Shown here: in pieces, positions 61,301 to 64,000 of the stretch
How the letters are laid out: each line of letters begins with the position of its first letter
Numbering within the stretch: position 1 is the first letter of the stretch
Assembly (NCBI RefSeq): GCF_016907655.1
Contig: NZ_JAFBCL010000001.1
Coordinates: forward strand, 1,488,001-1,552,000
Direction of reading: 5' to 3'
DNA from: Saccharothrix algeriensis
GTDB lineage: Bacteria; Actinomycetota; Actinomycetes; Mycobacteriales; Pseudonocardiaceae
Length of the DNA: 64,000 bases
Program-made: the position numbers and the translations under genes
Notes under the pieces: model-generated
Seen by the model: the letters and a program-made list of their open reading frames with translations, nothing else
Told to the model about the DNA's origin: nothing
The model's database searches: none

Positions 61301-61410
61301 CCGGGCGCTTCCGAGCCGTTGGGCCGCAAGCACTCGAGCACGTCCAGGAACGTCTGGGTCTCCTGGGGCGAGAGGTCCACGCAGGAGCAGAAGTACCAGT
61401 CGTCGATCAT
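52327..61410 (-). CDS. Giant caspase-associated protein, about 3,027 residues, unknown function
   Basis: I do not recognise this protein. The ATG at 61410 overlaps the caspase stop (ATGA); an open extension upstream would lie inside the caspase gene. Residues 1 to about 880 look helical and include an Arg-rich central part. From about 900 to 2,750 the chain is beta-rich, with many short segments resembling OB/S1-like barrels (near 920 GVVCAATPTSVWVNCG; near 1417 GAIVSARLTRRGWVF; near 1896 GSRVLMTATGIRP; near 2662 AGDAIRVEIVDTHRV; near 2711 GSVVVCEVDSVRFENG). The last about 250 residues are again helical (LARLIKKPPVFVADRLIRLL). No membrane span, signal peptide, P-loop or nuclease motif was seen. 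Coupling to a caspase suggests it is a sensor, scaffold or substrate of that protease. Confidence 0.85.
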   Translation of the reverse strand: MIDDWYFCSCVDLSPQETQTFLDVLECLRPNGSEAPGGTRQGEDPQLLLAALAELARLEPAARRYALLPVLAAGRRHSASPKVVAAVRREVEHSLETLDQSVRAPLRQAVRTLLDDSGDEVVGHLTAAARSTRQRPLSAASTSPYLDTEDFTAEVLLLSVTLQVLRQEPTLVEAVVERDDLVGLVHRALNARLGRRALILAVDVAAFAGDRLISRDELRAKATPDAEALAYEPDLLAAHARLAFGSPGSPGHDAPAADAVDAIRGEVFTLELLRGIRRRPATPTPSARVREAVTRLGVEGDPAPVISAVLWQSVLWELAVDIDATATSRLVAECWIPEHRPQGKVLVSGPVSSPRQWRQDLTDLSRLRTGPDAEEVRFHAGHGALRASSLVAVLVLSPWVNRVDNRWSNSESKFPRGKDGLVLLRLFCAVPLAVRLLRTVRGTEHERERLVALTVHAADVLLDKAHRRHVTALAHNKFEAPSMTRPLSALALHVKRVVDRAGQGKFPTIEPRWFVDFAVQPGRPHETPRQESLLRGVPATNVVDFWVTDALSAAVPDDVDRLAGRWLAPVGEPGSRSLAEWALDHSLRLQPRGIAAKPAALLAAYLRVDDTARTKLNSWHKRVTADQVRSVWEVIGVGWLTAADWRDLPTSPVLNPKPEVVRAMTTERLLAVFHDADARSWPEVDRWVDEWRAAHQEVREVVQLSRPARMRLVDLLATSVPGDPSQRVVLEDVIDIELEFGMGTPADRWALFDRLSRVGSPYEQLEQALRMRLLLGLYHRRSVAEERSSAQSPWEVITQERSDALLDRLLQSFVFRLGRSAAPVAGREHLHDTIPALWQTANQTHDLVRQDVALTDRIDPRLVDGRRLLGVTVDPVRDTLQLHLARRPLLTTGGVVLDPHQLGAGEVGKRLGPGIAGVAGVVCAATPTSVWVNCGVGAPVEADVPPGGGVGLGDLVAVPLARSTHPAYRATGPVRFLEGEPQIGDIRPAAVTGHEVGGRTWLRITLASGRGMAARSWTTDRMDDLGDAVALRRWDPDVLRALAGRPVTRVETMVRWDGGRWLPVDWGMPEFLATDVANSAGAPLRLVLIDDLRDAEALRCSSAPGRVVVIPDSAWYPDDLRELRADVEARGAFGLAVSVEVADDNGRPRLRIVADDRLEPEDRRVDHRNARWREHFRVGDETWAVRGADGVWRCATNDPDLPEIVVEGLASEDAATGFVPVRWEDADQRRARVEGRAAPSWDLRLGRPAVGEFRRIVDLDKPDRLRLNTVLPGVSWGLMRGYTAENLPVDIEAESLTLGPVGKAPLDRHLVKGRELQVASVYHPAERGGPRDHSPLPTEELLGLVGHDRRSVAEDALVRAKELRGLVVSVPKRGGSTPGSRPDRGSHRSTVWLEAQDTVFSVSLPHSAFEHPPTGVGAIVSARLTRRGWVFTAHVRKVRVRALWTVSESDPTGDRDLFLGVVQWRGRPGALIQSASGPTLHITPTQAWRSSNHLSKARSGGGGVDPATGSVETSGIFSHPYQRIALRIGAGERAALYAGETRETNPGQHARATAIHMRLRQVDAHHVVVQRVFTLDDARGSGPVPVPAPGPDSLADYRHYLAGPRLPLAAQLGGGPVRLTTGWQVPVAGRPSWTVPLAEGERPWVDATYDRGCLVVLCGDEHDQRVSYRRTPPVALDRFVAEFERQGLVVGVRSVLRTPLNYVDRRTTPRGVVHRLEWGYGKVVEVLDQDLTLDGASLSTRSKVLFHGDVVRAVTVTAAARGEYRLDIATRDLRWGWYSQIFHEADQGTVHLAEVELDPDGERARIVRVHTQDPNGRRGDNEHRGVTTVRLDRAQFGPAARELVKQAWLKERSGTDQDSAPVHALVKLRTGTFLDSRGDEVHFDYLTPHQLPAGSRVLMTATGIRPLVNDVRLHLVLADVLGAEGRRPLTVGVIKRDFSRRSQLLQNIYQSGGGKGAGEDELRGSVYLVKLRGHAKAIRSGLIRDALSRNARALVSLLHNAEAPCLAAVTPLPEQGRVELEIEPNVVFKLALSELSGATDLPRGSLARLSLDRDNRIELRTALIGDSAYLPAEGRPVLLLPMQNTVSAHKTAREALSGGTYSVAGLPSVTVRAAKPDTEPTPFERTLITTPHPRVAWLRPTSGGTPVLSDAEVAAGTVAFEGAGNAVVVATAGGERHPIRLSALSFFDGSALQVAERVQRLWWTYHDTTTSHRDPDNPDLVVPPTALPRRAKLTTEPAFFSPGWTLRHKPQEIPRYGFPATGLIDVLTHARREATFPVAALSGDRRRPDGVWVEQAPGRLVHLTGAMLTARAGDTTVPLGGFAWEHLAPGDLLRLRAESTTSTEIPSIVLRRWTPGPRGAFGAHALLPVAAVDRDAGLVRLGAGVWLLDFPLEPGTEPPNGHVRLTPGNEVVPPSPPRPRDVVLLGLRDGELEVLGAPGTRVTLADGGWAGWMREALSDPAQRARLIGLCRGAIPVTVEEADAGAVTVSRSRQGDFALKADRLVPVRPLGGLADKRVLLRRGGKLSLCQERDLVPGLPAHLLDEVVERLAGLDEELWIHTDSEGRLRVGLPDPDADAADREEVSLRPLALMGGGDERGVLCWDTRRGRPRWLPATAIGWTDLTDDEVERHVVRGQRELAARVLRDGTASMARRAVNEQRSRHLRAGDAIRVEIVDTHRVVDERRVRFLARAHLSDMLLRVDRDPLAEPPEPGSVVVCEVDSVRFENGRVVVVAAQPGTRRVAVDLPQWITRPERPDRPPMWSEADGAAVHAPVVAAVRAGEDIRAVALDWLRSHGRDALHLTSETTLDAVPVLAAVLVVDSISAEAPPGAVRDLCGDLAVRLCRHLGLHAARSRHVEPVVGLWRSGSPTTGFDDLWRRLDWMVVEPDITIKERDGIRTVDRGIRARTTVRPEPDLNAVSGALAASVGLPVDYDEVSAHSRDLGRLVGLARALTPHPSGEPAQRVLLDPQRALLRNTLARLIKKPPVFVADRLIRLLHDHRHDEDALNRTIAALEEGGTARPAAGPAR

Positions 61411-63659
61411 GCCGAATCCCGCTCCCTCGTGGCCACGTACCGCAGCACTCGTCGACACCTGGTGACGTCCTCGACCAACACCGCTTCCGGGTTCGCGACC
61501 ACCATGCCGACGGCCGCCCGCAGGGCGTGCAGGTGCGTCGGCACGGCCAGCAGGACGCGCAGGGTCTCCGGACCCACCGGGTGGGCCGCGAGGGCCGCCC
61601 ACAACTCCTTGCTGCGCCACACCTGTGCGGGTGCGCCCGCCGGGTCGAAGTCGACGCGCCGACCGGCTCGGGGCGCCGGCACCACCGCGGTCCAGTCCAA
61701 GTGGACGAGGTCCGCCATGGTCAGGTCACCGCAGGGGTGACGCGAGGTCCACGAGCACAGCTCCGCCACGCCCCGGGACACGTCCTGCTCACCCCACCGG
61801 CCGGCCGTGTCCGTCTCGCCGCGCCGCAGGTGCGCCAGGCACATCGCGTCGCACAGCCACGACTCCGGCAGGTCGGTCATCAGGTCGGGGCCGACCGCAC
61901 CGCCCGCGGCCTCCAGCCAGACGTCGAGGTCGGCGTCATGGACCGCGGCCACGGCCGCTGCCGCGGACCACACCGGTCCGCGGGACCTGCCGGCGTAGGC
62001 CCGCAGCAGCGGCAGGTACCACTGCGGGGCCAGGTCCCGCACCGCGCACAGCAACCCGGACTCGACCTCCGGATCAGGTGTGTCCACCTCGTCCGCGGCC
62101 CGGACGACCGCCTTGACGGCGTCCGCGGCGGCGAGGGAGCCGGCGTCGTGGTGGTCGTCCTCGCCGAGGTGGCGCGGGTACCAGGTCGGCGGGTCGAGCC
62201 CCCTCAGGGCCGCTTGGTGGCGGAGGTGCCCCAGGACGGCGGCGATGGTCGGCGTCTGCCGCGAGGACGTGACCGCCTGCCGCTTCGGGGCGGTGCCCGG
62301 GCGGTTGCGGGCGAAGACCGGCCAGCGCCCCTCCGCCCCGTCCGCCGGCACCCGCAGCAGGCGCGCGGTCCGCTGGGCGGCCGGCACGGAGTCCACCGGG
62401 GCTTCGGCGGTCACCTGGACCACGATGTCGACGCCGGGGACGGCCCGGTCAAGGGCGTGCGCCCAGCGCTTGACCGCCTCGTCCGCCTGCTGGTCGCGGT
62501 GGACCGGGGCGGCGCACTCCACCCGCAGGACGACGGCGGGTACCGCGGCGCCTTGTCGCGAGCAGGCCAGGACTTCGGCCAGGTCGGCCGGGAAGGGCCT
62601 GGTCACGTCGATGCTGCGCCATTCCCTGACCGGTGACGGGCCCTCGGTCGTGCCGGCGATCTGCTGCTCGACCACGTTGAGCTCGAAGCCGAGGTCGGCG
62701 TCGGCGTGGTCGGCGAGGACGGCGCGGACCCGGGTGCGGTCCAGGCACCAGGCGACGTCCAGGCGGCACGCCGCCGCGGAACCGCACCCCTCGTTGCGCG
62801 CCAAGGGTTTCCAGTCACCGGCCGCGAACGCCCCGAGGTCGTACCGGTGGACCGGCTCGGCGCCGTCGCGGCCGACGTCGATGACGGTGGGTTCCTTCTC
62901 GGAATCCTTCTGGAAGATGAGCGACGTCGGGGTGGGGATACCGCCCTCGCCCCGTGCGGCCAGCATGACCGCGGTGACCAGACCGGCCGAGTCCGGGTCG
63001 GCCGCGAACGAGGGGCCACGGCCTTCGAGCTCGGCCAGCACCAGCTTGGAGAACAAGCCCCCGCGCTGTTCGGTGGAGTACGACGCCGACTCGCCGCGGG
63101 CGCAGGCGTACAGGATGGTCTGGCCGATGGAGTCCTGGCGGCCGAGCGGCTCGATCCACGGCTGGACCGGGTCCGGGTCGGCGATTCTCGCGGCGTCCAT
63201 CCGACAGGCGTCGACTACGAACACCTGCCGTCTGAAGCTCTTCACGTGCCGGTCGGTGCAGGAGGTGGTCACCGCGCCGAAAGAGATGTTCGTCGGCCGA
63301 GTGGGACGCGCGTTGGCCATGATCATGCGGACGTCGATCCCGTTCTGGTAGCCGTGCCCGGCCCAGAACACCCACAGGACGTCACCGTCGGCGGCGAGCA
63401 GATCGGTGAGCACTTCGCGCACCTTGTCCGCGCCGCTGGGTCGGTCGGCGCAGACCAGGCCGTCAGGCAGATCGGCCCGGGGCGGGGAGAGCAGCAGCTC
63501 GATGTTGTCCGCCGGGACACCGCTCCGCCTCAGCCACCGGGCGAACCTCACCGCGTCCTCGTCCAACCCCTTCCGCTCGAAGTCGGGCCACACCGGGTAT
63601 TCGGCGATCCCGACGACCAACGCGCGGACCCGGCCGGCGTCCGGAGCGGCGCTGCTCAT
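61407..63659 (-). CDS. Caspase-family (peptidase C14) protease with large C-terminal region
   Basis: A 750-residue protein. Residues 1-250 form a caspase-fold domain: VRALVVGIAEYPVWPDFE start, DGDVLWVFWAGHGYQNG with catalytic His102, and RQVFVVDACRMD with Cys152. GQTILYACARGESASYS and GLFSKLVLAELEGRG follow. Both catalytic residues are intact. Residues about 285-440 form a second alpha/beta domain (FELNVVEQQIAG, VVLRVECAAPVHRD, DIVVQVTAEAP), and the rest is helical, perhaps recognising a partner. The ATG at 63659 overlaps the upstream hydrolase stop, and its stop overlaps the giant gene start. Bacterial caspases often act in conflict systems; the target here is unknown. Confidence 0.9.
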   Translation of the reverse strand: MSSAAPDAGRVRALVVGIAEYPVWPDFERKGLDEDAVRFARWLRRSGVPADNIELLLSPPRADLPDGLVCADRPSGADKVREVLTDLLAADGDVLWVFWAGHGYQNGIDVRMIMANARPTRPTNISFGAVTTSCTDRHVKSFRRQVFVVDACRMDAARIADPDPVQPWIEPLGRQDSIGQTILYACARGESASYSTEQRGGLFSKLVLAELEGRGPSFAADPDSAGLVTAVMLAARGEGGIPTPTSLIFQKDSEKEPTVIDVGRDGAEPVHRYDLGAFAAGDWKPLARNEGCGSAAACRLDVAWCLDRTRVRAVLADHADADLGFELNVVEQQIAGTTEGPSPVREWRSIDVTRPFPADLAEVLACSRQGAAVPAVVLRVECAAPVHRDQQADEAVKRWAHALDRAVPGVDIVVQVTAEAPVDSVPAAQRTARLLRVPADGAEGRWPVFARNRPGTAPKRQAVTSSRQTPTIAAVLGHLRHQAALRGLDPPTWYPRHLGEDDHHDAGSLAAADAVKAVVRAADEVDTPDPEVESGLLCAVRDLAPQWYLPLLRAYAGRSRGPVWSAAAAVAAVHDADLDVWLEAAGGAVGPDLMTDLPESWLCDAMCLAHLRRGETDTAGRWGEQDVSRGVAELCSWTSRHPCGDLTMADLVHLDWTAVVPAPRAGRRVDFDPAGAPAQVWRSKELWAALAAHPVGPETLRVLLAVPTHLHALRAAVGMVVANPEAVLVEDVTRCRRVLRYVATRERDSA

Positions 63660-64000
63660 CCTCCGGCGCCTTCCGCAGGCGCCGTGGCGATGACGTTCAC
63701 CAGCGAGTCGTAGAACGCCTGGTTGTCGAAGTAGGCGCTGTGGGCGTCCGGCATGTAGCAGCCGCTGTCGAGCTCCACGTCCCTGGCCCGGCCGGCGAAG
63801 ACCGGTTCGGCCAGGTAGGACAGCACGTCCCTGCGGTCGTAGTAGTTGACCCAGTCGGGGAGCGTGTCGGGGATCGCGGCGCCCACCTTGAGGCCGGGCA
63901 GGGCGTCGAGCTCGTACAGCAGAGGACCCTGCGACCCGACCGTCACCAGGGTCCGCACCGACGGCAGGGGCGTCGTCAGCAGGAGGTCGAGACAGGCGAT
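63656..64000 (-). CDS. Alpha/beta hydrolase, C-terminal part (5' end beyond window)
   Basis: The last about 114 residues of an alpha/beta-hydrolase-like protein. LLTTPLPSVRTLVTVGSQGP follows what should be the nucleophile helix, LSYLAEPVFAGRARDVELDS may carry the acid, and PDAHSAYFDN supplies the likely catalytic His. The nucleophile lies outside the window. This pattern resembles lipase/PGAP1-like esterases. The stop overlaps the caspase start as ATGA, so it is the visible head of the three-gene operon. Function in the system is unknown; phospholipid or ester cleavage is possible. Confidence 0.72.
   Translation of the reverse strand: MACLDLLLTTPLPSVRTLVTVGSQGPLLYELDALPGLKVGAAIPDTLPDWVNYYDRRDVLSYLAEPVFAGRARDVELDSGCYMPDAHSAYFDNQAFYDSLVNVIATAPAEGAGG

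Noticed and set aside
1..64000. CRISPR arrays, tRNA or rRNA genes
   Set aside because: None were recognised while reading; no regularly spaced repeats or tRNA-like cloverleaf ends were seen. A dedicated scan would be needed to be certain.

Overview
The window is a high-GC actinomycete chromosome segment. Codons end almost always in G or C, and GTG and TTG starts are common. Tat and Sec secreted hydrolases, SARP and LAL giant regulators and a complete gamma-butyrolactone (GBL) signalling unit fit a filamentous, secondary-metabolite producer. A Pseudonocardiales genus such as Saccharothrix, Actinosynnema or Lentzea is my guess from general style, not from an alignment. No tRNA, rRNA or CRISPR array was seen.

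Layout. 1-2.8 kb: a carbohydrate ABC importer operon, cut by the left edge. 3.1-12.5 kb: a secreted PEBP-like protein, a decayed amidohydrolase, a GtfE-like glycosyltransferase, a cytochrome P450, a large SARP regulator, a TetR/esterase divergent pair with a clear operator, and a zinc-ligand-free bS18 paralog behind a palindromic operator. 12.6-22.2 kb: a GBL hub with an AfsA-type synthase, an ArpA/ScbR-type receptor and an epimerase-type reductase. The hub also holds two enzyme operons: a class III aminotransferase with a KamA-like radical SAM enzyme, and a clavaminate-synthase-like oxygenase with an FMN hydroxyacid oxidase and an EamA exporter. Seven related AACCG/CGGTT elements sit in the four promoter regions of this hub and tie it together. 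22.3-38.4 kb: mostly ordinary genes, including a protein with a GVLHGDV motif, a Tat phosphoesterase, TetR, AraC and MFS genes, three secreted serine proteases and a LAL regulator.

38.5-52.3 kb looks like an accessory island. It opens with an IS5-type transposase remnant and carries an MFS/nitroreductase/PrpF/dihydroorotase operon whose prpF homolog is broken. Several other frameshifted remnants follow. It also contains a second SARP regulator divergent from a compact operon encoding a 50-residue secreted peptide, an SdpA-like protein and an SdpB-like HTTM protein; this is a candidate miniature sporulation-delaying-protein (Sdp) toxin system.

52.3-64 kb is a tightly coupled three-gene operon on the minus strand, with ATGA overlaps at both junctions: an alpha/beta hydrolase (cut by the right edge), a caspase-family protease with an intact His/Cys pair, and a protein of about 3,027 residues that I do not recognise. 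Its long central part is rich in short beta-barrel (OB/S1-like) segments. I regard this as the most likely undescribed system here, plausibly a conflict or programmed-death module. That role is inference from the caspase and the gene coupling only.
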